Source of the DNA: JBNGDW01 sp049975325
GTDB taxonomy: Bacteria > Cloacimonadota > Cloacimonadia > JGIOTU-2 > JBNGDW01
DNA length: 54,871 nucleotides
Assembly (NCBI GenBank): GCA_049975325.1
Contig: JBNGDW010000001.1
Coordinates: forward strand, 1 to 54,871
Direction of reading: 5' to 3'
Both the position numbers and the translations under genes were made by a program. The notes beneath the pieces were generated by a model. That model worked only from the letters and a program-made list of their open reading frames with translations. It was not told the DNA's origin and made no database searches. Of this stretch, positions 7,557 to 15,989 are shown in pieces (position 1 is the stretch's first letter; every line of letters starts with the position of its first letter).

Positions 7557-8785
7557 AAAGATATACTATACTTAAAGATAACAGAATTTACTTTATTGTA
7601 AATAGTTTTGTCCTTTTTTTGCTTTTATTGCAAATTTCCTGGGCAAACACTACTTACTCTCCTACGGAATTGATAACAATCTCAAAGGAGACAAGCCTTC
7701 CTGCAGCTCTGACAGCGCTTGAAGCCAAGTCTCAACAGTTTGAAAATCGGAAAATTCTTAATCTTAGCAGTTATAAAGGGCCAATTGAAATTCCCATTAA
7801 TCAAGTATACTGGAAAGAGGCTCTGAGCACTATCACCAAGTTTCATGAACTCGACATGGAAGTTAAACCCGGGGTATATATAATAAAAGACTATATACCA
7901 CCTGAGATTGAGGTTGAAGAAGAGGAGATAACCCCGGACACTAAGCAGGTTAAAATAAGCGCTATATTTTTTAAAGCTGATAAGTCTGCTCTAAATAGCC
8001 TGGGAATTGATTGGTCTACATTTTCAAATGGTGATGTAGTTATATCAGCGGAGTTCAAGGGTGCAAGCCGGGTGGCTGATGATATATTAAGTATTAGTGG
8101 TTCCACCACAGTTGAGTCAGGTAATATAACCGTTGATGTAAATGCCCTTTTACGTGTATTAGAAGCAAACCAGGTAGGCACAATTATGGCCAGACCGAAC
8201 ATAACAGTAATGTCCGGGAAGAAAGGTTATGTGCAAGTTGGTGAAGATTTTTCAGTAAAAACACTGGATGAAGCTGGAAATATTACAGAAGAGTTCTTTT
8301 CTGCTGGCATAATACTCGAAGTCACGCCTACAGTCGTAAAAAAAGGAGATACAGAGGCAATACATCTCGTTACTCGTGTAGAAAGGAGCTCAGCTACACC
8401 TGGAGAAATAAGTACTATTATAGCAAAAAGCCAGTCTACAACAGAAGTTGTACTATTTGATGGTGAGGAAACCGTTATAGCAGGCCTATATAATACTGAA
8501 GACAAGGTTATGAGAAGCGGCATACCATTCCTGAAAGATCTCCCCTGGTGGGTATTTGGCATACGATATCTCTCAGGATATGATAGAGTAGAAAAAGTTA
8601 CCAGTGAAATGATTATCATCCTTAAAGCCGAGATAGTAGAACCTATTGAGGTACGAAAAGAAAGAGGCATATCTACTCAGGAAAAAATCAGAAAAATGCG
8701 AGAAGATAGAGGCTATATAGATACTTTATTTAATGAGGAGACAAAACCGCCAAATGAAGAAGCTAAAGATAAAGATAGAAAATAA
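7553..8785 (+). CDS. Secretin (PilQ/GspD family), short form
   Basis: Forms the outer-membrane channel for pili or secreted substrates. The 410 residues comprise an N-terminal hydrophobic export signal (about 12-31), one STN/N0-type domain (about 40-112, with GPIEIPINQVYWKEAL), and the secretin core (about 145-365). The core shows the family signature near its end (GIPFLKDLPWWVFG) and the QSTTEVVLFDGEETVIAGL strand. PilQ and GspD usually have extra N domains or AMIN domains; here there is only one. A charged C-terminal tail (about 370-410) may be a docking segment. The start overlaps the PilO-PilP gene (ATGA), and the 3' end overlaps the start of the next gene, a lipoprotein. Confidence 0.88.
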   Translation: MKRYTILKDNRIYFIVNSFVLFLLLLQISWANTTYSPTELITISKETSLPAALTALEAKSQQFENRKILNLSSYKGPIEIPINQVYWKEALSTITKFHELDMEVKPGVYIIKDYIPPEIEVEEEEITPDTKQVKISAIFFKADKSALNSLGIDWSTFSNGDVVISAEFKGASRVADDILSISGSTTVESGNITVDVNALLRVLEANQVGTIMARPNITVMSGKKGYVQVGEDFSVKTLDEAGNITEEFFSAGIILEVTPTVVKKGDTEAIHLVTRVERSSATPGEISTIIAKSQSTTEVVLFDGEETVIAGLYNTEDKVMRSGIPFLKDLPWWVFGIRYLSGYDRVEKVTSEMIIILKAEIVEPIEVRKERGISTQEKIRKMREDRGYIDTLFNEETKPPNEEAKDKDRK

Positions 8786-10583
8786 TTCTGTGAGAATATT
8801 ACTTTGGGGCATAATCTTTTCATGCCTTTTTATACTTTTACTGGGATGTGGTGCAAAAATTACTTCTCCTGATGCTTATAATGTGCCTACTAATCTTGAA
8901 ATAGAAAAGGTAGCAGAAGGAAGAATAAAACTCACCTGGAATTACCTCTCAAATATCGATGACACACTTTATTTTGTGATTGCTAGAAAAATTGGTGAGC
9001 AAAATTGGAATGAAAACTATGGTTCTATTCCTTCTGATAACCCACGAATCTTCTATGATGATATATCGACAACTGATAGCACTATCTACGCCTATAAAAT
9101 ACGCGTTCATAATATAGAAATGGATGAATATTCCTCGTTTTCAGAAGCTGTTGCGTATTTTTCGGAACTTACCACACCAAGTGAGTTGACAATTCAGCAG
9201 GTCTCCCAGAATAAAGTTCGTCTTACCTGGCAAGACCATTGTGTTGGAGAAGAAGGCTATCGTATAGATAAAAAGGTCGAAAATGGTGATTGGATCAATA
9301 AATATAAATTACTTAATGCAAACACAACTTCATTCGAAGACGAAACGACCCTATTCAGCACTCACTCTTATCGGATAACTGCCTATTTGGGGAATTCCAG
9401 CTCAAGCGCAATTATAGATTCTATTCTACCTACACTTATTGCGCCTTCAGAACTTACATTCACAAAACTTGATCCGCGTAAAATTAAGCTGAGTTGGCAG
9501 GACAATAGTGAGGAAGAACAAGGATTCTATATTGATAGAAAAATAGGCGACCAAGAATGGGTTGCACCGTATGATTCGGTAGCAAGCAATACAACCTCAT
9601 GGATAGATGATATAGAATTTCCATGCGGCACCTTTGCCTACAGAGTACGAGCATTTAATAATTCATTCTCTTCTCCGTATAGCAATGTTGTTCAAACAAA
9701 TGTATTTTTAGAAAAAACCAGTTTTATAGCAACTCCAGGCAACGCAGTAGATGTACACCTCAAAGATTGGTATGCCTTTGTAGCCGATTCATATGAGGGT
9801 TTAAACATTATTAATTGGATAAATCCGAATAATCCACTGCAACTTGCCAGTCTGCCTTTACCTGACAGAACGCTTTCTGTATATGTAAAATCTAACTTTG
9901 CCTATGTGCTGAATCATACAGGTGGATTTAATCTACTCGATATAAGCCTGCCTAACAATCCTACAATTATAGGTAGTTGTAGCATTTCACCCGGCGGTGT
10001 GCCTTATGATGTCTGTGGCGATGAAAATTATGCCTATATTGCAAATGGAAATGAAGGTCTGGCGATCATTACTACCACTGGTCCTCCGCATCAGGCTGCT
10101 TCAATTTCTACCCAAGGAGAGGCAAGAGCCGTTACTATTCAAGATAACTATGCATTCATCGCAAATGGACTTAACGGTGGAGTAACAATTATTGAAGTAG
10201 CAGACCCATTAAATCCAGAATTTGTCTCATCCTTACCTATTACTGGATTAGCCAATGATATATATGTTTCGGGAAGCTATTGTTACATTGCGAATGGAGA
10301 AAATGGGATAGCCCTTGTGAATATTGCTGATCCCAATAATCCAGAACTCCTTGCAGAGATCTCTACAAAAGGATTTGCTTGCGGTATCCACCCAAAGGAC
10401 AACTATATATACATTGCAGATAAGGAACGCGGACTTGTTGTGGTGGATGCTTCTGACCTGAGACCTCCTTATGTCCTTGGCTTCGTAGAGCTATCTTCAC
10501 CTCCTAATTCCATATATGTCTCTGGGAGTTATGCTGTTGTAACAGATGATGATGGATTAAACATTATACAGATTATACAATAA
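8754..10583 (+). CDS. Lipoprotein with fibronectin type III and LVIVD propeller repeats
   Basis: An ATG at 8733 is possible, but ATG 8754 gives a proper lipoprotein signal: MKKLKIK, hydrophobic core, then LLGC with Cys32 as the lipidation site. A GAGGAG at 8735-8740 lies upstream. Residues about 45-315 form three fibronectin type III-like domains, each with an L-x-W strand (IKLTWNYL, VRLTWQDH, IKLSWQDN). Residues about 320-605 carry LVIVD-type repeats (AYIANGNEGLAIIT, CYIANGENGIALVNIADPNNPEL, IYIADKERGLVVVDASD), expected to form a beta-propeller. It overlaps the secretin gene by 32 bp, so it is probably co-expressed and surface or outer-membrane located. A pilotin or adhesin role is only a guess. 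Confidence 0.8.
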   Translation: MKKLKIKIENNSVRILLWGIIFSCLFILLLGCGAKITSPDAYNVPTNLEIEKVAEGRIKLTWNYLSNIDDTLYFVIARKIGEQNWNENYGSIPSDNPRIFYDDISTTDSTIYAYKIRVHNIEMDEYSSFSEAVAYFSELTTPSELTIQQVSQNKVRLTWQDHCVGEEGYRIDKKVENGDWINKYKLLNANTTSFEDETTLFSTHSYRITAYLGNSSSSAIIDSILPTLIAPSELTFTKLDPRKIKLSWQDNSEEEQGFYIDRKIGDQEWVAPYDSVASNTTSWIDDIEFPCGTFAYRVRAFNNSFSSPYSNVVQTNVFLEKTSFIATPGNAVDVHLKDWYAFVADSYEGLNIINWINPNNPLQLASLPLPDRTLSVYVKSNFAYVLNHTGGFNLLDISLPNNPTIIGSCSISPGGVPYDVCGDENYAYIANGNEGLAIITTTGPPHQAASISTQGEARAVTIQDNYAFIANGLNGGVTIIEVADPLNPEFVSSLPITGLANDIYVSGSYCYIANGENGIALVNIADPNNPELLAEISTKGFACGIHPKDNYIYIADKERGLVVVDASDLRPPYVLGFVELSSPPNSIYVSGSYAVVTDDDGLNIIQIIQ

Positions 10584-10598
10584 AAAATTAAAAAATAA

Positions 10599-10614
10599 TT
10601 CGCCAGTTGGCGGA
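10599..10614. repeat. Short palindromic repeat copy overlapping a ribosome binding site
   Basis: TTCGCCAGTTGGCGGA is one base off the perfect palindromic form at 39085-39100. The core CGCCA-GT-TGGCG (10601-10612) can fold back on itself. Its right arm runs into GGAGGAG (10612-10618), the Shine-Dalgarno of the gene starting at 10624, so the hairpin could partly hide that site. Confidence 0.7.
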
Positions 10615-10623
10615 GGAGTAAAG

Positions 10624-13600
10624 ATGAAAACTTCAACACTTTGTTTAGTAAGAGGAAAAATGAAGACCCTGATACTTTGTCTTCTTTTGGTTATACTGTT
10701 TTCAATCTCTCTCTATGCAGAGACTCATGTCAGTGGAGAGGTAAGTGGAGAATGGACAAGCGGAGGAAGTCCCTATATTGTAGATGGAGATATCGTAATC
10801 CAGGAAAATGATTCTCTTTATATTGAGCCTTCTGTATCTGTGATATTCTCTGATCATTATATCTTTGATATCTATGGGAGGATAATTGCGGATGGTACTG
10901 AAGATGGAACTATCACATTTGCCTCAGAGGATACTGAAACTGGGTGGGGAGGAGTGCGATTTCATAATACAAATGATAATGGCCAGGAACCTTCCCATCT
11001 TAAGCATTGTATATTGGAATATGGAAAGGCGACCTCTCCTGAACCGGATGGAGGCGCCATTTCTCTTGAAAATTCGAATGTAACCCTTGAATTTCTGACA
11101 TTACAAAATAACTCTGCTACCGGTTACGGTGGAGCACTGTATATTCACAGCTCAACCCCAACTCTCTATCATGTTAGAATAATCAATAACTCAGCAATAT
11201 TTGATGGAGGAGGAATCTTTTGCTTTTCTGCAGAACCAACCCTGGAGAGAGTAACCCTTGCAGGTAATACTACGGAATGGAATGGAGGGGGAATCACATG
11301 CTATAATAACTCTACTCTAAACCTTGTTAATGCGACAATTTCACAGAACACAGCATGGCAAAACGGAAGTGGCATTGCCTGCCTATTCGGCTCTTCTATA
11401 GAAATTCTAAACAGTATCATATGGAACAATGGCTCTGAAGAAATCTATGCTGTATCTACCAGTGAAGTCTCTATTGAATATTCTGATATTATGGGCGGTA
11501 TCAATGGAATCAATGCTGATCAAAGTGCGACTGTTAACTGGCTGGAAGGGAATATAAATATAGACCCTGTTTTTGTGGATCCAAATGTTCATGACTACAA
11601 TCTTCAGGCAACCTCACCCTGTATAGATGCAGGAGATCCAAATCCGATTTATAATGACCCAGATGGCTCCAGAAATGATATGGGCGCATATTACTTTACC
11701 CAAACAGGACTACGAGGTACTGTTAGTTTTGCACCCGGTATAACTGGAAATGTTGAGGATGTACTTATTGCAGCTAAAGTAGATACCACTGTGATTGCTA
11801 CAGTCCACCCATGGGCAACCGGAGACTATTTTATTGGGATTGACCCAGGAACCTATACTATAACTGCCGCATTAGAGGGATACTATCCCAATCCGCCCTC
11901 TTACCCAGACATACAAGTCGAGGAAGGGGAATTAGTCTCAGGACTTGACTTTGAGATGGATATAATCCATCCTGGAAATGTTAAGGGCAGAGTCTCTTTA
12001 GGAGGCGACTCTCTGCATCCTGAAATTCCAGATGTAGAAATTTTTGCTAACGATACAGATTATTCCACACATCCATACCTCGTTGGAGACTCCATAGAAG
12101 GACATTATGAATACGATCTTGAATTACCCCCAGGAACATACGATATAACCGCTCATCTTTCTGGATATTATGATTCAACACACACAGATATCTATGTACT
12201 TCCCAATCAAACCATAACCGATATAGATTTTGATCTGCAGCCTATGACCTATGACGGCTATGTTTCTGGAAAAGTAACTCTAAGAAATGGTGAAGGAAAT
12301 ATGGAAGATGTAATAATAAGCGCCCCTGGTGCCGATCCTGTTCATCCTGATGCCAACGGAAACTATTTACTTACAATTGCAAGTGGAACACATAATATAA
12401 CGGCTTCTCTTGAAGGCTATGCGTCCGTAACCATCCGAAATGTACAAGTGTTGCCTGATCAAACAACAACCGGGATAGATATGATTCTGCTTAATTGGGA
12501 TGTGATAGACGGAACTCAATATTCTATGATAGTTTTTGCTACAGTTTCAGCTGAAGGAGGATTTGCACAAGGAGTGGAAAGTAATCAGTTAGGCGTATTC
12601 GGTACAGAAGATGATTGTCGAGGCGTAGGTCAATGGCAACTTGGCAATCATCCACTCTGGGATACTGACCACTATTATTGGGATCTCCCTGGGTATTGGT
12701 ATATTACAGTGGTAAGCAACAACAATAGCGGCACAGATTCCCTTCAATTTAAATTCTATGATACTAATACAGATTCAATCTATATATGCAATGAAATCAT
12801 GATATTTGAAGATTGTGCCACAAATTCGATAGAACTAACTGCCCCCTCAAACCCACAGACCCAGGAATTTGACTTAACTCAGGATTGGAACTGGATTTCA
12901 TTCTATCTTTCCCCTGAGAATAACCTTATTGACAGCCTTTTTAGCGAATTAACCCCAAATGACATTTATCAAATAAAAAATCAAAACCAGATATCCACCT
13001 ACTTCTCTCCAGGTGGCTGGACGGGTGACCTTGAATACATTTCCCCTGGTGAAGGATATCTGGCTTATATGATAAACCCTGTAAATGATTTTACTATCAC
13101 TGGTTTCCCAATTAATCCTATTATTAACCCAATTGACCTATATCAAAACTGGACATGGATTGGCTATTTATTACCTGACCCCCTACCCCTTACCCTGGCA
13201 CTGGAAAGCGTTGCAGGAAATGCAACTTGTATTAAAACGCAGGCAAATTCAGCAATATATTACTCCGGAGAATGGATTGGAGATTTATCAATGTTAGAGC
13301 CAGGAAAAGGATATAAGATCTTTACGCAAGAAGAAGATAATCTTGTATACCCTCTTATCGATTCTGAAACTACTCGTAGATGGATATCCCGGTCAAATAA
13401 AACTGCTAAGGTTTCCCCGGATTGGCAGATAATTACCGGGACACAAGAAAACCTGATTATCATAGCAAAGATTTGCTTAGATGACAAATCTATCATCGGT
13501 AGCCAGGATTATGCTGTAGGAATATTTGATGAATATGATAATTGCCGTTCTATTGGGTATCCTATTAATGACTTTTGGTATTTCACTGTAGTTGGTAATG

Positions 13601-14016
13601 AGACTGGTGACAAACTTCATTGTAAGTTGTATGATAAACATACGGAAACAGTCCTGGAGAGTGAAAACTTCATAACATTTGAACCAGATATAATTGTGGG
13701 AAAGCCTCAATCCCCTATCAAAATTAATATTGGTGATACTCACTCTAACGCTACTTTCAGACTCAATCCAATATATCCCAATCCTGGTAGAGATTTGGTC
13801 ACTATAAACTATACTATTCCAGCGCAAGGAAATATAGAATTAGCAGTTTACAACATTAAGGGTCAGCGCGTGGAAACACTTGTTAAGTCTACGCAAGACG
13901 AAGCAAGAGAATATACAGTACTCTGGAATACAGAAAGATTCGCTTCCGGAATCTACTTCGTTAAACTAACATGGCAGGGAAACAGTTTAATACGGAAAGT
14001 AGTCCTAATACGATAA
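10624..14016 (+). CDS. Secreted beta-helix protein with type IX-style sorting domain
   Basis: A 1130-residue secreted protein with a signal peptide ending near residue 32 (SISLYA). A right-handed parallel beta-helix (about 40-345) closes with a choice-of-anchor-type motif (SPCIDAGDPNP, then RNDMGAYYF). Three carboxypeptidase-regulatory-like beta-sandwiches follow (about 365-625, each with GTYTITA/GTYDITA/GTHNITA). An unnamed module sits at about 630-740, two W-N-W-I / W-T-W-I repeats at about 750-905, and a second copy of the unnamed module at about 925-1035. The C-terminal sorting domain (about 1045-1130) has YPNPGRD, YNIKGQRVETL and SGIYFVKL. A second Met at residue 13 (base 10660) would also leave a good signal peptide; GGAGGAG at 10612-10618 favours the first. 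Probably a surface adhesin or glycan-binding protein. Confidence 0.82.
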   Translation: MKTSTLCLVRGKMKTLILCLLLVILFSISLYAETHVSGEVSGEWTSGGSPYIVDGDIVIQENDSLYIEPSVSVIFSDHYIFDIYGRIIADGTEDGTITFASEDTETGWGGVRFHNTNDNGQEPSHLKHCILEYGKATSPEPDGGAISLENSNVTLEFLTLQNNSATGYGGALYIHSSTPTLYHVRIINNSAIFDGGGIFCFSAEPTLERVTLAGNTTEWNGGGITCYNNSTLNLVNATISQNTAWQNGSGIACLFGSSIEILNSIIWNNGSEEIYAVSTSEVSIEYSDIMGGINGINADQSATVNWLEGNINIDPVFVDPNVHDYNLQATSPCIDAGDPNPIYNDPDGSRNDMGAYYFTQTGLRGTVSFAPGITGNVEDVLIAAKVDTTVIATVHPWATGDYFIGIDPGTYTITAALEGYYPNPPSYPDIQVEEGELVSGLDFEMDIIHPGNVKGRVSLGGDSLHPEIPDVEIFANDTDYSTHPYLVGDSIEGHYEYDLELPPGTYDITAHLSGYYDSTHTDIYVLPNQTITDIDFDLQPMTYDGYVSGKVTLRNGEGNMEDVIISAPGADPVHPDANGNYLLTIASGTHNITASLEGYASVTIRNVQVLPDQTTTGIDMILLNWDVIDGTQYSMIVFATVSAEGGFAQGVESNQLGVFGTEDDCRGVGQWQLGNHPLWDTDHYYWDLPGYWYITVVSNNNSGTDSLQFKFYDTNTDSIYICNEIMIFEDCATNSIELTAPSNPQTQEFDLTQDWNWISFYLSPENNLIDSLFSELTPNDIYQIKNQNQISTYFSPGGWTGDLEYISPGEGYLAYMINPVNDFTITGFPINPIINPIDLYQNWTWIGYLLPDPLPLTLALESVAGNATCIKTQANSAIYYSGEWIGDLSMLEPGKGYKIFTQEEDNLVYPLIDSETTRRWISRSNKTAKVSPDWQIITGTQENLIIIAKICLDDKSIIGSQDYAVGIFDEYDNCRSIGYPINDFWYFTVVGNETGDKLHCKLYDKHTETVLESENFITFEPDIIVGKPQSPIKINIGDTHSNATFRLNPIYPNPGRDLVTINYTIPAQGNIELAVYNIKGQRVETLVKSTQDEAREYTVLWNTERFASGIYFVKLTWQGNSLIRKVVLIR

Positions 14017-14032
14017 CAAGTTTTGAGGATTT

Positions 14033-14749
14033 ATGCGAAGAAAATATACTTTAATCTTCATAATCTGCCTGCTAACTGCCACATTATCTAATGCTGATCC
14101 TCCAGAATGGGAGCCGATTACAGGAGCGGAATTTTCCATGCTTCTCATTGCACAAATATCTTGTGGAAATGAAATGTTTGGTCCCGAACAAGAGAATATG
14201 GCTGTAGCATTTGGTCCAGGAGGAACAGGGGACTGCCGTGCTATTGCAACCTGGCAGGAAGCCAACCCTCCCTATTTTGATGGATTCTGGCATTTTGTAA
14301 TTGTAGGAAATACAAATGGAGAGCTAATAAACTTCAAAATTTATCATGCAACTTCTGATTCGGTTTATACTTGCACAAACACAATACCTTTTGAAGATAA
14401 CGCAACAATCGGTACTCCATATGCACCTTATGTATTAACTGTAGGGAATATGTCAATCGAAACATCTGAGTCAGAAAATCTTAGAAGATGCACCCTCTAC
14501 CAGAATGTCCCTAATCCATTTTCTGCTCAAACCTCAATAAGCTTTTACCTTCCCACTCCAGATTATATTACTCTGCAAATTTTTAATATTAGGGGCCAGC
14601 TTATAAAGACGATAGAAAAAGATTATAAAGAAAGCGGTATGCACACTGCATACTGGAATGCCAAAGAAATGGTCTCAAATGTTTATATTTATAAACTAAC
14701 TACCAGCACCTCTATCCAAACGAAAAAATGTATCCATCTACAGCAGTGA
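14033..14749 (+). CDS. Small secreted protein sharing the unnamed module, with sorting domain
   Basis: A 238-residue protein. The signal peptide ends around residue 21 (TATLSNA). Residues about 27-140 are a single copy of the module found twice in the upstream 1130-residue protein. The shared pattern is an IAQIS-type strand, a V-A-F/V-G-I-F strand, GDCRAI / DDCRGV / DNCRSI, FWHFVIVGN / FWYFTVVGN, F-K-I-Y, then a short hinge and IPFEDNATIG / ITFEPDIIVG. Residues about 155-238 are a sorting domain (YQNVPNPFS, FNIRGQLIKTI, NVYIYKL). It starts 16 bp after the larger gene and likely belongs to the same operon. Function unknown. Confidence 0.78.
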   Translation: MRRKYTLIFIICLLTATLSNADPPEWEPITGAEFSMLLIAQISCGNEMFGPEQENMAVAFGPGGTGDCRAIATWQEANPPYFDGFWHFVIVGNTNGELINFKIYHATSDSVYTCTNTIPFEDNATIGTPYAPYVLTVGNMSIETSESENLRRCTLYQNVPNPFSAQTSISFYLPTPDYITLQIFNIRGQLIKTIEKDYKESGMHTAYWNAKEMVSNVYIYKLTTSTSIQTKKCIHLQQ

Positions 14750-14981
14750 ATACTAAAGACAGTTGCCCTATGACTAGGCATACCTAAGAAGAAAGTATTT
14801 CTTGCGCCTTATCAATATATAAAATATTATTTGAGGCTCCATTCTAAATAAGATTTTAAATTTATAAAATAGCCGAAGGCTCAGTTTTACTAAAGTGTAT
14901 TGCATAGAAATATATAAATATTGACAACAATATCTTATACTAACAATTAAAGGTAATGGACTTTAGGCAAAAGAGCTAACT

Positions 14982-15941
14982 ATGAAAAAGTATTTTATAG
15001 AGAACCTGGATGAATATCTGGGTAAGGAAATCACTGATTTCTTCGCGATTAGTGAGAAGTCTTTGCGTACAAGTAAAGCGGGCAAATCATATCTCCGTCT
15101 TACCTGCGTTGATAAATCAGGTGTAATTACAGGCAACATCTGGGAGAATGCTGGAAAAGTGGCAAAAAATTTTACCACTTCTAATATTGCCAAAATACGT
15201 GCCACAGTGGAGTTTTATGAAGGACAGCTCCAGCTTAATATTAGTAATATAAGAAGGGCAAAAGCCGAAGAATATAATCTTACTGATTTTTATCCCACTA
15301 CTGAAAAAGACCTTGACCTTTTCATTACCCAATTATTCGAATTTATTGACTCAGTTAGTAATACCTATCTAAATGACTTATTACATAGTATTTTTGACGA
15401 TAAAGAATTTCTAAAGAAATTTACTTCTGCACCAGCCGCCAAGAACTGGCATCATAATATCTTAGGTGGACTGCTTCATCATACAATAAATGTAACAATA
15501 ATCTGCAACCATGTTTCTGGCCTATACGAGAGCATCAATAGAGATCTTTTGATTACAGCTGCAATCTTGCATGATATCGGAAAGGTGAAAGAATACCATT
15601 GGGACCCTTTTATTGATTTTACTGACCAGGGCAAACTCATTGGTCATATTGTGTTGGGGGATGAGCTGGTTTCAGAAAAATGTAAAAAGATTGATAATTT
15701 TCCCCCAAAACTCATGATTATGCTTAGGCATTTACTTCTTAGCCATCACGGAGAAATGGAAAAAGGCGCGGCAACACTACCAAAAACCAGAGAGGCTTTG
15801 CTCCTCCACTATGCAGATAGCCTGGATGCACATCTGGTAGGAGCCCAAGAACTCATTGAAGATGCAAAGAAACTCGACAAAAAATGGACAGACTTTGATA
15901 ATCTAACAAAAAGAAAATATTATACAGAAGATGAGTCTTAA
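14982..15941 (+). CDS. YhaM-type 3'-5' exoribonuclease (OB-fold plus HD domain)
   Basis: This 319-residue protein matches the YhaM/CBF1 layout: an N-terminal OB-fold nucleic-acid-binding domain (about 1-95, with SKAGKSYLRLTCVDKSG) followed by an HD phosphohydrolase domain (about 150-300). Metal ligands are visible: His157/His166, the pair His197-Asp198 in AILHDIGK, His255/His256 in LLSHHGE, and a late Asp at about 279-282. YhaM trims RNA and single-stranded DNA from the 3' end in a metal-dependent way. It is preceded by 232 bp without a gene and is followed 48 bp later by a hybrid kinase. Length is normal for the family. Confidence 0.88.
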   Translation: MKKYFIENLDEYLGKEITDFFAISEKSLRTSKAGKSYLRLTCVDKSGVITGNIWENAGKVAKNFTTSNIAKIRATVEFYEGQLQLNISNIRRAKAEEYNLTDFYPTTEKDLDLFITQLFEFIDSVSNTYLNDLLHSIFDDKEFLKKFTSAPAAKNWHHNILGGLLHHTINVTIICNHVSGLYESINRDLLITAAILHDIGKVKEYHWDPFIDFTDQGKLIGHIVLGDELVSEKCKKIDNFPPKLMIMLRHLLLSHHGEMEKGAATLPKTREALLLHYADSLDAHLVGAQELIEDAKKLDKKWTDFDNLTKRKYYTEDES

Positions 15942-15989
15942 AAAAGACATTATATAAAGTAATTTTAACCGGGAGGGAAAGGCACAAAT

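Noticed and set aside
8733..8753. Upstream ATG for the FN3/LVIVD lipoprotein
   Set aside because: It adds seven charged residues (MRRQNRQ) and lies deeper in the secretin gene; the ATG at 8754 gives a normal lipoprotein signal with GAGGAG upstream.
14871..14881. Small hairpin AGCC-GAA-GGCT after the secreted protein gene
   Set aside because: Four base pairs and a weak T-run are too little for a terminator.
14921..14942. TTGACA followed by TATACT before the YhaM-type gene
   Set aside because: The two boxes are only 9 bases apart, too close for a sigma-70 promoter, and at 17 bases there is no good -10.
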